DNA of 9,809 bases from Mycobacterium sp. (GTDB lineage Bacteria > Actinomycetota > Actinomycetes > Mycobacteriales > Mycobacteriaceae). Where the stretch lies: assembly GCA_019246375.1 (NCBI GenBank), contig JAFAQO010000448.1, positions 1 to 9,809 on the forward strand, written 5' to 3'. Every line of letters starts with the position of its first letter. The stretch's first letter is position 1. Below are positions 1 through 6,000 of this stretch, piece after piece. The position numbers and the translations under genes are program-made. The notes below the pieces were generated by a model. It worked only from the letters and a program-made list of their open reading frames with translations, was not told the DNA's origin and made no database searches.

Positions 1-265
1 TGGCAATGCCGGCGTTGCGCACGGCGTCGACCACCCCGAGCACCAGGGGCACCTCCGGGCCGATGACCACCAGGTCCGCCCGGACCTGCCCGGCCAACGC
101 TGCGACGTCATCGCCGCAGGTGATATCGACCTGGTGCTGGTCGGCGATCAGCGCGGTGCCGGCATTGCCGGGAGCAATGGCGAGCGCCTCGACTTGCGGA
201 TCGCGGCCCAGCGCCAGCAATAGCGCATGTTCACGGGCACCGGAGCCGATCACCAGGACGCGCAC
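1..265 (-). CDS. purD: Phosphoribosylamine-glycine ligase (GARS), N-terminal part, truncated by window edge
   Basis: The 88 visible codons encode the N-terminal domain of GAR synthetase, the cytosolic enzyme that ligates glycine to phosphoribosylamine with ATP in purine synthesis. The protein begins MRVLVIGSGAREHALLLAL. GSGAREHAL is the family's N-terminal glycine-rich signature, and PGNAGTA and VVIGPEVPLVLGV are further conserved PurD blocks. The start is GTG at 263-265, preceded by an AAGGTGA-like ribosome binding site. No better in-frame start is seen. It is the last visible gene of the leftward operon, 17 bp after the stop of the carboxymuconolactone-decarboxylase-like gene, so it may be partly co-transcribed with a catabolic-looking set. 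A purine housekeeping gene there is more likely a conserved neighbour than a pathway member. The rest of the gene lies outside the window. Confidence 0.93.
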   Translation of the reverse strand, partial: MRVLVIGSGAREHALLLALGRDPQVEALAIAPGNAGTALIADQHQVDITCGDDVAALAGQVRADLVVIGPEVPLVLGVVDAVRNAGIA

Positions 266-282
266 GACGTCACCTTAGCGGG

Positions 283-717
283 CTAGTCCAGCGGGTTACC
301 CGTGTGCATCTTCACCGCGTCGCTGACGTTGGTCTTCTTGTTGTCGTCGGAGCCCTCGGCCGCCGCCTTCTTGCGTTTGGCCGTTACGCGTTTAAGTACG
401 CCGTCGAGCTTCGAGCCCAGCGGAAAGCCGACGTAGTGGGTGAGGAAGATCGCCATCTCCCGCAGTTCTTCCCGGGTCAGCTCGCCGTTCTGCAGGACCG
501 CATTGACCTGTACATCGAGTAGCTCTTCCTGGCCGAGTGCGGTGAGCACAGCGACCAGCATCATCCGCCGGTCGCGCATCGATAGGCCTGGGCGTGTCCA
601 GATACGGCCGAAGAGATGCTCGACGGTCAGCGCGAAGAACTCGCCGGGGACATCCGGCATCTCCCACGCGTAGACCTCATTCATTTTTTCGAGGCCTTTG
701 CGGCGCAGTTCGTCCAT
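283..717 (-). CDS. Carboxymuconolactone decarboxylase (CMD)-like protein
   Basis: A 144-residue all-helical protein resembling the CMD/AhpD superfamily and matching M. tuberculosis Rv0771. The visible family core is IWTRPGLSMRDRRMMLVAV (about 39-57), then the NGELTREELREMAIFLTHYVGFP segment (about 77-99), typical of PcaC-like proteins. There is no cysteine in the protein, so the CxxC redox pair of AhpD peroxidases is absent. It could be a decarboxylase, a lactonase-like enzyme or a binding protein. Its substrate is unknown. The C-terminal tail (from about residue 105) is Lys-rich and then polar, and probably disordered. I chose ATG 715-717 over the upstream GTG at 723, because AGGAG lies 5 bp before the ATG but abuts the GTG. 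It begins 2 bp after the stop of the dehydrogenase gene, so coupling is likely. Confidence 0.88.
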   Translation of the reverse strand: MDELRRKGLEKMNEVYAWEMPDVPGEFFALTVEHLFGRIWTRPGLSMRDRRMMLVAVLTALGQEELLDVQVNAVLQNGELTREELREMAIFLTHYVGFPLGSKLDGVLKRVTAKRKKAAAEGSDDNKKTNVSDAVKMHTGNPLD

Positions 718-719
718 GT

Positions 720-1583
720 TCACTCCTTCGTGCTCGACTCGGTGTGCGGCACGCCGAGGCCCTCGGCCAGCCGCTCGAGCGCGATCTCCGCCAGCGGCAG
801 TTCGACCGAGACCGCCTGACCCAAAGCCAGCGCCAGGCTCAGATCTTTTTCGCCAAGTATGCGCGCGTGCAGGAACGGCTCATACAGGAAGCTCTCCGCT
901 GCAATAGGTTTCATGTCGTCGCGGTACATGATCGAACCGGCGCCGCCTGTGATCGCATCGGTATGACGCACCACCTTCCCGAGATCTTGCAAGTTTAGGC
1001 CGCACTCTTCGGCCAACTTCGATGCCTCAGCTGCCGCGGCGAAGGAGATGTAGTGAAGCATATTGCGCGCCAGCTTCATCCGTGTCCCGGCGCCCGGTTG
1101 ACCCGCGTGGACTACCAGGGATGCCCACAACGAGAAGGGCCGCTCGACCAATGCGAACGCCTCGTCGCTTGCCCCCACCATGGTGGCCAGCTCGCCTTTA
1201 TTGGCTGCCCGTCCGCCACCGCTGACCGGTGCATCGACGATATGAATACCTTGTGGTTCAAGCTCATTGGCCAGTTCGACGGCGGTGGTGTCGCTGATTG
1301 TCGAGTGAATTGCGATGACCGTGCCGGGTTTTGCGCGCGGCGCCAGCTCGGCGACGACTTCGCGCACCTGGTCATCGTTGAGTACTGTGACGCTGATGAT
1401 GTCGGCGGCGGCAACTTCGGCCACACTGTCGGCCAGTGTGGCGCCGGCTTCGGCCAGCGGCGTCATGGCTTCGGTTCGCACGTCATACACCGTAACGCCA
1501 CCCGGCCAGTCGACCAGCCGCTTGGCCATCGGGGCCCCCATTTTGCCCAGTCCGATATAACCCAGGCTCGTGTGCTCAGACAA
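720..1583 (-). CDS. 3-hydroxyisobutyrate dehydrogenase-like beta-hydroxyacid dehydrogenase
   Basis: A 287-residue NAD(P)-dependent beta-hydroxyacid dehydrogenase (HIBADH/6PGDH-like family), matching M. tuberculosis Rv0770. The Rossmann motif GYIGLGKMGAPMAKRL sits at 8-23. The substrate loop DAPVSGG is at 117-123. The catalytic helix GAGTRMKLARNML carries the family lysine K170 and N174. A C-terminal all-alpha domain with GEKDLSLAL follows. Length is normal for the family. The start is uncertain. GTG at 1592 gives 290 residues, but its only Shine-Dalgarno (GAGGAG) overlaps it. TTG at 1583 lies 8 bp after GGAG. It aligns exactly with the ATG of cyp123 when the two copies of the MIRU-like repeat are superposed, so TTG is preferred. 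It would oxidise a 3-hydroxy acid to a semialdehyde or 3-keto acid. The substrate is not evident. It is the third gene of the aldA operon. Confidence 0.88.
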   Translation of the reverse strand: MSEHTSLGYIGLGKMGAPMAKRLVDWPGGVTVYDVRTEAMTPLAEAGATLADSVAEVAAADIISVTVLNDDQVREVVAELAPRAKPGTVIAIHSTISDTTAVELANELEPQGIHIVDAPVSGGGRAANKGELATMVGASDEAFALVERPFSLWASLVVHAGQPGAGTRMKLARNMLHYISFAAAAEASKLAEECGLNLQDLGKVVRHTDAITGGAGSIMYRDDMKPIAAESFLYEPFLHARILGEKDLSLALALGQAVSVELPLAEIALERLAEGLGVPHTESSTKE

Positions 1584-1635
1584 TGGCGCCACTCCTCGTC
1601 ATCGCTTCGCTCTGCATCGTCGCTGGCGCGGTCAT
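1581..1635 (-). repeat. MIRU-like interspersed repeat, copy 2 (SDR-dehydrogenase junction)
   Basis: This is the second copy of the element, oriented with the leftward operon. It starts at an ATGA overlap with the SDR stop codon and ends on the TTG start of the beta-hydroxyacid dehydrogenase gene. Relative to copy 1 it has one base deleted near its 5' end and several substitutions. The mini-ORF therefore changes frame and ends at TGA 1576-1578, just inside the next gene (19 codons, 1635-1576). The GAGGAG tract again lies 8 bp before the start codon. Confidence 0.72.
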
Positions 1636-2384
1636 GACCGAATGATCTGTCCGCCATCGACATTGAAGATCTGGCCGGTGATCCACGACGCCGAGTCTGA
1701 CAGCAGGAACAGGCACATGCCGACCAGATCGTCAGGTGTGCCCATGCGCGACAACGGGATCTGCTTGACCATGTCCTTGACGATCTCGCCCGGAGTAACT
1801 GTCTTTGTGGCCTCGGTGTCGATCGGCCCCGGCGCAATAGCGTTGATGCGGATGTTCATTCCGCCTAGTTCCCGCGACAACTGCTGAGTCAGCCCGTTAA
1901 TGCCGACTTTGGCCAGGCCGTAGAAGTTTGAGTACAGCCACGCCGCGGTCGACGATTGATTGACGATCGCCCCGCCGCCGCGTTTGGCCATCTTCTTGTA
2001 CACCGCACGCGTGCATACCAACGCACCGTCGAGGTTGACGCTCATGAACTTCTTGTAGTAGTCGAACGGCACGGTCAGCAGCAGGTCGAGTTTCATGCCG
2101 CCGTAAATCGCGGCGTTGTTGACCAGGTAATCGATGCCGCCGAACTCGACCACCGTCCGATCGGCCATCGCCTTCGCCGAATCCGGGTCCGACACGTCGA
2201 CCGGCACATCGATCGCCGCACCGCCGTCGGCCACCATCTGCTTTGACACCGCCTGGGCCGCGTCAGCGTTGATGTCGGCGACCACCACCGAGGCGCCCTC
2301 GCGTGCCAACGCCTGGGCATACGCCTCTCCGATACCTTGTGCCGCACCGGTGACGATCGCCACCTTGCCGTCGAATTGACCCAT
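1632..2384 (-). CDS. Classical short-chain dehydrogenase/reductase
   Basis: A 250-residue classical SDR matching M. tuberculosis Rv0769. It has the cofactor motif TGAAQGIG (12-19), D37 at the end of the second strand (which usually selects NAD(H) over NADP(H)), DVS (63-65), NNAAIYGG (89-96), serines S144/S145, and the Y155-x3-K159 active site in YGLAK. It ends in GQIFNVDGG, the usual SDR C-terminal signature. The start is ATG at 2382-2384, behind the purine-rich stretch GGAGAGGAAGAGA. It lies 79 bp after aldA, with a hairpin between them. Its TGA overlaps an ATG (ATGA) that opens a mini-ORF through the MIRU-like repeat ahead of the next gene. Family members oxidise secondary alcohols or reduce ketones. 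Specificity cannot be read from sequence. Confidence 0.92.
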   Translation of the reverse strand: MGQFDGKVAIVTGAAQGIGEAYAQALAREGASVVVADINADAAQAVSKQMVADGGAAIDVPVDVSDPDSAKAMADRTVVEFGGIDYLVNNAAIYGGMKLDLLLTVPFDYYKKFMSVNLDGALVCTRAVYKKMAKRGGGAIVNQSSTAAWLYSNFYGLAKVGINGLTQQLSRELGGMNIRINAIAPGPIDTEATKTVTPGEIVKDMVKQIPLSRMGTPDDLVGMCLFLLSDSASWITGQIFNVDGGQIIRS

Positions 2385-2426
2385 TCTCTTCCTCTCCAGC
2401 CGAGTGGTTCACGTATGGGACGCTGC

Positions 2427-2462
2427 TCGCGAAATGCCATGTCCTAATTGGCCACTTCGCGA
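2427..2462 (-). other. Intercistronic hairpin between aldA and the SDR gene
   Basis: Perfect 7-bp arms TCGCGAA (2427-2433) and TTCGCGA (2456-2462) can be extended inward by TG/CA and CCA/TGG with a mismatch and a bulge. The stem starts 1 bp after the aldA TAA (2464-2466). There is no T-run downstream on the coding strand, so it is not a canonical Rho-independent terminator. It may be a mycobacterial non-canonical terminator, an attenuator or an mRNA-stabilising element that lowers expression of the four downstream genes relative to aldA. The rest of the 79-bp gap holds only the SDR ribosome binding site. Confidence 0.5.
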
Positions 2463-2463
2463 C

Positions 2464-3930
2464 TTAAACCGCGGTCGCAACGAGTTTGATCTCCAGGTAC
2501 TCCTCGAAGCCCGCCAAACCCATTTCGCGGCCGTTGCCGGACTGCTTGTAACCCCCGAACGGCGCATCGGCGGAATACCACACCCCGCCGTTGACGTTGA
2601 CCGTGCCCACCCGAAGCCGCGAGGCGACGGCCGCAGCGCGTTGCGGATCAGCGCTCATCACGGTGCCCGACAAGCCGTACGGGGAGTCGTTGGCGATGCG
2701 CACCGCGTCGTCGTCGCCGTCATGCGCAATCACGGTGAGCACCGGCCCGAAGATCTCCTCACGGGCAACCCGGGCGTCGTTGCCGAGCCCGGCGATCACG
2801 GTGGGTTCGATGAAAAAGCCAGTCGTCCGATCCGCCGGCCGGCCGCCGCCGCACGCGAATGTCCCGCCCTCGACGATTGCCGAGTCGAGGTAGCCCTGCA
2901 CGCGGTCACGTTGCCGCGCCGAGATCAGCGGTCCGCAGACGGTGCCCGGATCGGTGGGATCGCCCGGCTTGATCGACGACATGGTGGCCGCCGCGGTGGC
3001 GACCGCCTCGTCGTAGCGGTCCCGCGGTACCACGAGCCGGGTGGTGATTGCACATCCCTGGCCGGCGTGCATGCATGCCGAAAAGGCGGAGATCGCGCTC
3101 GCGCCGGTCAGATCGGCGTCGTCGAGCACCACGAAGGCTGACTTGCCGCCCAGCTCCAAGAAGACTTTTTTGATTGTGGCGGCCGCGTCGGTCATGACGC
3201 TGCGGCCGGTGGCCGTCGAGCCGGTGAACGTAATCATGTCCACCCGTGGGTCTTTGGCCAACAGCGCGCCCAGGCCGTGATCGCTGGAGGTGACAATGTT
3301 GACCACACCGGGCGGAAAGTCGGTGTGCTCGACGATGATTTCACCCAATACCGCCGCGCACCATGGTGTGTCGGGTGCGGGTTTGAGGACAACGGTGTTG
3401 CCTGCCGCCAGTGCCGGCCCCAACTTGGCCAAGTTGATTTGGTGCGGGAAATTCCATGGGGTGATCGCCCCAACGACGCCGACGGCTTCACGGATGATCG
3501 TGCGCCGACTGGGGATGCCCAGCGGCGACGCCTCGCCCAAATCCTTACTCCACTGGTAAGACTCGGCGGTGTCGGCCGAGAAGGCCAGGTCGTCGACGGG
3601 TCCCTCGAGTTGCGCGCTGGCGGTGAGCATCCGCGGCGCGCCGACCTCGGCGATAGTGATCTCGCGGAGCTCTTCTACATGTTCGCGCAGCGCGTCGCGC
3701 AGTTGCCGCACGCACCGCACCCGCAGCTCAATGTTTCGTGACCAGTCGGTCTCGTCGAAGGCCCGGCGGGCCGCGTCGATGGCCCGGCTCATGTCGTCGG
3801 CGTTGGCGTCGGCAGCCGTTCCCAGCACTTCCTCGGTCGCTGGATTAATCGTCGGGAAGGTGCCTGCGCTGCCGGCCGACAACTTGCCGTCGATCAGGAG
3901 ACCGCTTACGCCGTCCGCCAAAAAAGCCAT
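2464..3930 (-). CDS. aldA: NAD(P)-dependent aldehyde dehydrogenase
   Basis: A 488-residue ALDH-superfamily enzyme that oxidises an aldehyde to the acid, matching M. tuberculosis AldA (Rv0768) along its length. Visible motifs are TPWNFPHQ with oxyanion-hole N160, VLKPAP with cofactor-binding K183, FTGSTATG (235-242), ELGGKSAFVV with general base E259, GQGCAITTR with nucleophile C293, EEIFGP with E392, and the C-terminal PFGGYKQSGNGREMG block. All key residues are intact. The reading frame is open up to 4032, but ATG 3928-3930 is the likely start. It has GGGAG 7 bp upstream, and ALDH-like sequence begins there (MAFLADGVSGLLIDGK). The 34 upstream codons run through the operator region and look non-coding. 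It is the first gene of the leftward operon and is probably repressed by the divergent TetR protein. The aldehyde substrate may come from the adjacent alcohol dehydrogenase or P450 chemistry; this is inference. Confidence 0.95.
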   Translation of the reverse strand: MAFLADGVSGLLIDGKLSAGSAGTFPTINPATEEVLGTAADANADDMSRAIDAARRAFDETDWSRNIELRVRCVRQLRDALREHVEELREITIAEVGAPRMLTASAQLEGPVDDLAFSADTAESYQWSKDLGEASPLGIPSRRTIIREAVGVVGAITPWNFPHQINLAKLGPALAAGNTVVLKPAPDTPWCAAVLGEIIVEHTDFPPGVVNIVTSSDHGLGALLAKDPRVDMITFTGSTATGRSVMTDAAATIKKVFLELGGKSAFVVLDDADLTGASAISAFSACMHAGQGCAITTRLVVPRDRYDEAVATAAATMSSIKPGDPTDPGTVCGPLISARQRDRVQGYLDSAIVEGGTFACGGGRPADRTTGFFIEPTVIAGLGNDARVAREEIFGPVLTVIAHDGDDDAVRIANDSPYGLSGTVMSADPQRAAAVASRLRVGTVNVNGGVWYSADAPFGGYKQSGNGREMGLAGFEEYLEIKLVATAV

Positions 3931-3963
3931 CTGTCGCTCCCGCCTCACGCCTGGACAATGCGG

Positions 3964-3977
3964 TGGACACTTGTCCG
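3964..3977. promoter_or_regulatory. Putative TetR operator, aldA side
   Basis: TGGACACTTGTCCG is an imperfect palindrome with GGACA/TGTCC half-sites. It matches the perfect palindrome at the tetR start in 12 of 14 positions. It lies 34 bp upstream of the aldA start codon, downstream of the proposed aldA -10. Binding there would block elongation or open-complex formation on the minus strand. It is nested inside CTGGAC/GTCCAG (3951-3987) and touches the CCGGATA/TATCCGG repeat, so a second dimer could bind beside it. That this TetR protein binds it is inference. Confidence 0.6.
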
Positions 3978-3991
3978 GATAGTCCAGTCGA

Positions 3992-4021
3992 ACCATATCC
4001 GGCGTATCGGCGGCGGTGCAA
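3992..4021 (-). promoter_or_regulatory. Candidate aldA promoter
   Basis: On the minus strand TTGCAC (4021-4016) and TATGGT (3997-3992) are separated by 18 bp. They fit a SigA-type -35 (TTGnnn) and the mycobacterial -10 (TAnnnT). Transcription would start near 3985, giving a leader of about 55 nt that contains the GGACA/TGTCC operator. The hexamers are short and weak, so this is a placement by eye. Confidence 0.4.
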
Positions 4022-4091
4022 GAGTGGATCACAGCCAGATGACCGCAGAACCTTACCTACCCCGCTTGAACAGCTATTTTGCTGCTCGAAC

Positions 4092-4121
4092 TTGCCTGTT
4101 GCCGCATCCATCCGATAACTT
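4092..4121 (+). promoter_or_regulatory. Candidate tetR promoter giving a leaderless mRNA
   Basis: TAACTT (4116-4121) fits the mycobacterial -10 consensus TAnnnT and ends 6 bp before the GTG start codon. A weak -35, TTGCCT (4092-4097), lies 18 bp upstream of it. The 6-7 bp distance from the -10 to the start codon is the geometry known for mycobacterial leaderless transcripts that begin on the A or G of the start codon. No Shine-Dalgarno precedes this GTG, which agrees. Confidence 0.5.
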
Positions 4122-4134
4122 GGACACGTGTCCA
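4121..4134. promoter_or_regulatory. Perfect 14-bp palindromic operator over the tetR start
   Basis: TGGACACGTGTCCA is a perfect palindrome of the size TetR-family dimers usually bind. It begins on the last base of the proposed -10 and covers the predicted transcription start and the first two codons of tetR. This is an ideal position for negative autoregulation. The near copy at 3964-3977 suggests coordinate control of aldA. Identity of the binding protein is inferred from adjacency. Confidence 0.65.
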
Positions 4135-4748
4135 GCGATGCAGTGATCGCGATCACCTCCGACAAGCCGGCACCCGACGTGCGGCGTAACCGCCGACAAG
4201 AGGAGACCTTCCGCAAGGTCCTGGCTGCCGGCATGGAGACCCTGCGCGAGAAGTCCTATGCCGATCTCACCGTGCGCGCGGTTGCGGCGCGCGCCAAAGT
4301 GGCACCGGCGACCGCCTACACCTATTTCTCGTCGAAGAACCACCTGATCGCCGAGGTCTATCTGGATCTGGTCCGGCAAGTCCCCTACTTCACCGACGTC
4401 AATGACCCGATGCCGACCCGGGTGGAGAAGGCACTGCGTCATCTGGCACTGGTGGTCGCCGACGAGCCAGAGGTCGCCGCTGCCTGCACGACCGCACTGC
4501 TCGGTGGCGGCGCCGATCCGGCGGTGCGCACCGTCCGCGACCGGATCGGCGCGGAAATTCATCGCCGCATCACTTCGGCGATCGGACCCAGTGCCGATCC
4601 GCGCACCGTCTCAGCGCTCGAAATGACCTTCTTCGGCGCGCTGGTCAACGCGGCCAGTGGCGCCTTCACCTACCACCAGATCGCCGACCGCCTGGCTTAC
4701 GTGGTGAGGCTGATCCTGTCCGGCGCACCAAATGGAGAAGACCGATGA
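4128..4748 (+). CDS. TetR/AcrR-family transcriptional regulator
   Basis: A 206-residue TetR-type DNA-binding protein matching M. tuberculosis Rv0767c. The N-terminal HTH domain runs about 25-70. LTVRAVAARAKVAPATAYTYF (47-67) is the helix-turn-helix, followed by the family's SSKNHLIAEVY helix. The C-terminal domain (about 85-200) is helical and has no signature that names a ligand. The start GTG 4128-4130 has no ribosome binding site but lies 6 bp after a TAnnnT -10, so a leaderless mRNA is likely. A later in-frame GTG (4143) has no better support. It heads the rightward operon, and its TGA overlaps the ATG (ATGA) of a mini-ORF inside the MIRU-like element. It probably represses itself, the P450 genes behind it, and the divergent aldA operon, and is relieved by a lipid or sterol-like ligand. 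The ligand is inferred only from the neighbouring enzymes. Confidence 0.92.
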   Translation: MSSDAVIAITSDKPAPDVRRNRRQEETFRKVLAAGMETLREKSYADLTVRAVAARAKVAPATAYTYFSSKNHLIAEVYLDLVRQVPYFTDVNDPMPTRVEKALRHLALVVADEPEVAAACTTALLGGGADPAVRTVRDRIGAEIHRRITSAIGPSADPRTVSALEMTFFGALVNAASGAFTYHQIADRLAYVVRLILSGAPNGEDR

Positions 4749-4800
4749 CCCGCGCCGGCGACGATGCAGAGCGAAGCGATGAGGAGGAGCGGCGCTCATG
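4745..4800 (+). repeat. MIRU-like interspersed repeat, copy 1 (tetR-cyp123 junction)
   Basis: This 56-bp element matches the segment at 1581-1635 on the other strand in 49 of 56 aligned positions. The match includes 25 consecutive identical bases containing GATGCAGAGCGAAGCGATGA. Sequence, size, intergenic position inside an operon and the overlapping start/stop codons fit the MIRU class of slow-growing mycobacteria. Its GAGGAGGAG tract, 8 bp before the ATG, is the ribosome binding site of cyp123, so the repeat does regulatory work. Assignment to MIRU is from memory of the family. Confidence 0.75.
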
Positions 4801-4801
4801 A
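4745..4801 (+). CDS. 18-codon mini-ORF carried by the MIRU-like element
   Basis: ATG 4745-4747 overlaps the tetR TGA (ATGA), and the ORF's TGA (4799-4801) overlaps the cyp123 ATG (ATGA). The peptide is MTRAGDDAERSDEEERRS, very acidic and basic, with no recognisable fold. Established work on MIRUs in the senX3-regX3 operon describes just this arrangement, with a short ORF whose start and stop overlap the flanking genes. It more likely carries ribosomes across the repeat, keeping tetR and cyp123 translationally coupled, than makes a functional peptide. Confidence 0.4.
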   Translation: MTRAGDDAERSDEEERRS

Positions 4802-6000
4802 CCGTAGAGACACCCGAACTGGTGCTCGATCCGTACGACTACGACTTCCATGAAGACCCGTACCCGTACTACCGGCGGCTGCGCGACGAGGCTCCGCTGT
4901 ACCGCAACGACGAGCTGAAGTTCTGGGCGTTGTCCCGGCACGGCGACGTGCTGCGGGGTTTCCGCAACAGCACTGCGCTGTCCAACGCATACGGCGTCTC
5001 GCTCGATCCGATCTCGCGCAGCGCCGACGCGCACAAGGTGATGTCGTTTCTGGCCATGGACGACCCGGGGCATCTGCGGCTGCGCACACTGGTATCCAAG
5101 GGCTTCACGCCGCGCCGGATCCGCGAACTTGAGCCCCGGGTACTGCAGCTGGCGCGCATGCACCTCGATGCTGCGTTGGAAAACGAAAGCTTCGACTTCG
5201 TAGCGGAATTCGCCGGCAAGCTGCCGATGGACGTGATCTCGGAGCTGATGGGTGTTCCCGAACCCGACCGGGCCCGGATCCGCGCACTGGCCGACGGCGT
5301 CATGCATCGCGAGGACGGTTTGGCCGATGTGCCGGCGTCAGCCATGCAAGCGTCGGCTGACCTGTTGGTCTACTACGCCGAAATGGTCGACGAACGCCGC
5401 AAGAAACCGTCCGGGGACTTGACGTCGGCATTGCTGGAGGCCGAGATCGACGGGGACCGCCTCACCGATGAAGAAATCATGGCGTTCCTGTTCCTGATGG
5501 TGGTAGCGGGCAACGAGACCACCACCAAACTGTTGGCGAACGCCGCCTATTGGGCCGCGCGAAACCCGGACCAGCTGGCTTCCGTGTTCGGCCAACCCTC
5601 CCGAATTCCGCTGTGGGTCGAGGAGACTCTGCGCTACGACACATCGAGCCAGATCTTGGCCCGCACTGTCGCCCACGACCTCGCGATGTACGAAACCACC
5701 ATTCTCGAGGGCGATGTGCTGTTGCTGCTACCCGGCTCGGCCAACCGCGACGACCGGGTGTTCGATGATCCCGACGACTACCGGATCGGCCGCGAGATTG
5801 GTTCGAAACTGGTCAGTTTCGGTAGTGGCGCGCACTTCTGCTTGGGGGCGCATTTGGCCCGGATGGAGGCGCGCGTGGCGCTCACCGAACTGTTGAGGCG
5901 TATCCGCGGGTACGAAGTGGACGAGGCCAATGCCGTGCGCGTGCACTCCAGCAACGTGCGCGGTTTTGCCTACCTGCCAATCCGCGTGGAGACCGCGTAA
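4798..6000 (+). CDS. cyp123: Cytochrome P450 CYP123
   Basis: A 400-residue soluble bacterial P450 matching M. tuberculosis CYP123 (Rv0766c). Motifs in order are DPGHLRLRTLVSKGFTPRRI (C-helix, 89-108), the I-helix oxygen-activation motif AGNETTT (237-243), the K-helix ExxR at E276-R279, and the heme-binding loop FGSGAHFCLG (341-350) with cysteine ligand C348. There is no membrane anchor, as usual for bacterial P450s. It needs electrons from a ferredoxin; the small ferredoxin downstream is a candidate partner besides CYP51. The start ATG 4798-4800 is served by GAGGAGGAG in the MIRU-like repeat. The TAA is directly followed by the next ATG with no gap. The substrate is unknown; context suggests a sterol-like or lipid molecule. 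Confidence 0.94.
   Translation: MTVETPELVLDPYDYDFHEDPYPYYRRLRDEAPLYRNDELKFWALSRHGDVLRGFRNSTALSNAYGVSLDPISRSADAHKVMSFLAMDDPGHLRLRTLVSKGFTPRRIRELEPRVLQLARMHLDAALENESFDFVAEFAGKLPMDVISELMGVPEPDRARIRALADGVMHREDGLADVPASAMQASADLLVYYAEMVDERRKKPSGDLTSALLEAEIDGDRLTDEEIMAFLFLMVVAGNETTTKLLANAAYWAARNPDQLASVFGQPSRIPLWVEETLRYDTSSQILARTVAHDLAMYETTILEGDVLLLLPGSANRDDRVFDDPDDYRIGREIGSKLVSFGSGAHFCLGAHLARMEARVALTELLRRIRGYEVDEANAVRVHSSNVRGFAYLPIRVETA

Larger units (their letters stand above)
3931..4127. promoter_or_regulatory. Divergent control region between aldA and tetR
   Basis: This 197-bp stretch separates two divergent operons and holds no convincing gene. It contains two related dyads at its ends, listed separately: TGGACACTTGTCCG and TGGACACGTGTCCA (the second runs into tetR). 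It also holds a spaced inverted repeat CCGGATA (3975-3981)/TATCCGG (3996-4002), a wider pair CTGGAC (3951-3956)/GTCCAG (3982-3987), and a looser dyad at 4066-4090. Promoter-like hexamers can be placed for both directions. Arrangement and spacing suggest that one regulator controls both arms. Confidence 0.75.

Noticed and set aside
2427..2462. Hairpin as a classical Rho-independent terminator
   Set aside because: There is no T-run after the stem on the coding strand, so it is listed only as an intercistronic hairpin.
2404..3141. 245-codon open frame on the plus strand opposite aldA
   Set aside because: It is antisense to intact aldehyde dehydrogenase motifs, and its Arg/His/Gly-rich composition is typical of shadow frames.
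3931..4032. Upstream extension of aldA by 34 codons
   Set aside because: It covers the operator and promoter region, lacks family similarity, and ATG 3930 has a proper Shine-Dalgarno.
4121..4134. KstR or KstR2 cholesterol-regulon site
   Set aside because: It has a similar 14-bp palindrome format, but the KstR half-site as I know it (AAC/GTT) and the KstR2 core (CAAG/CTTG) are not matched by TGGACA/TGTCCA.
4666..5307. 213-codon open frame on the minus strand opposite cyp123
   Set aside because: It runs through the MIRU-like repeat and antisense to conserved P450 sequence, with no motif.
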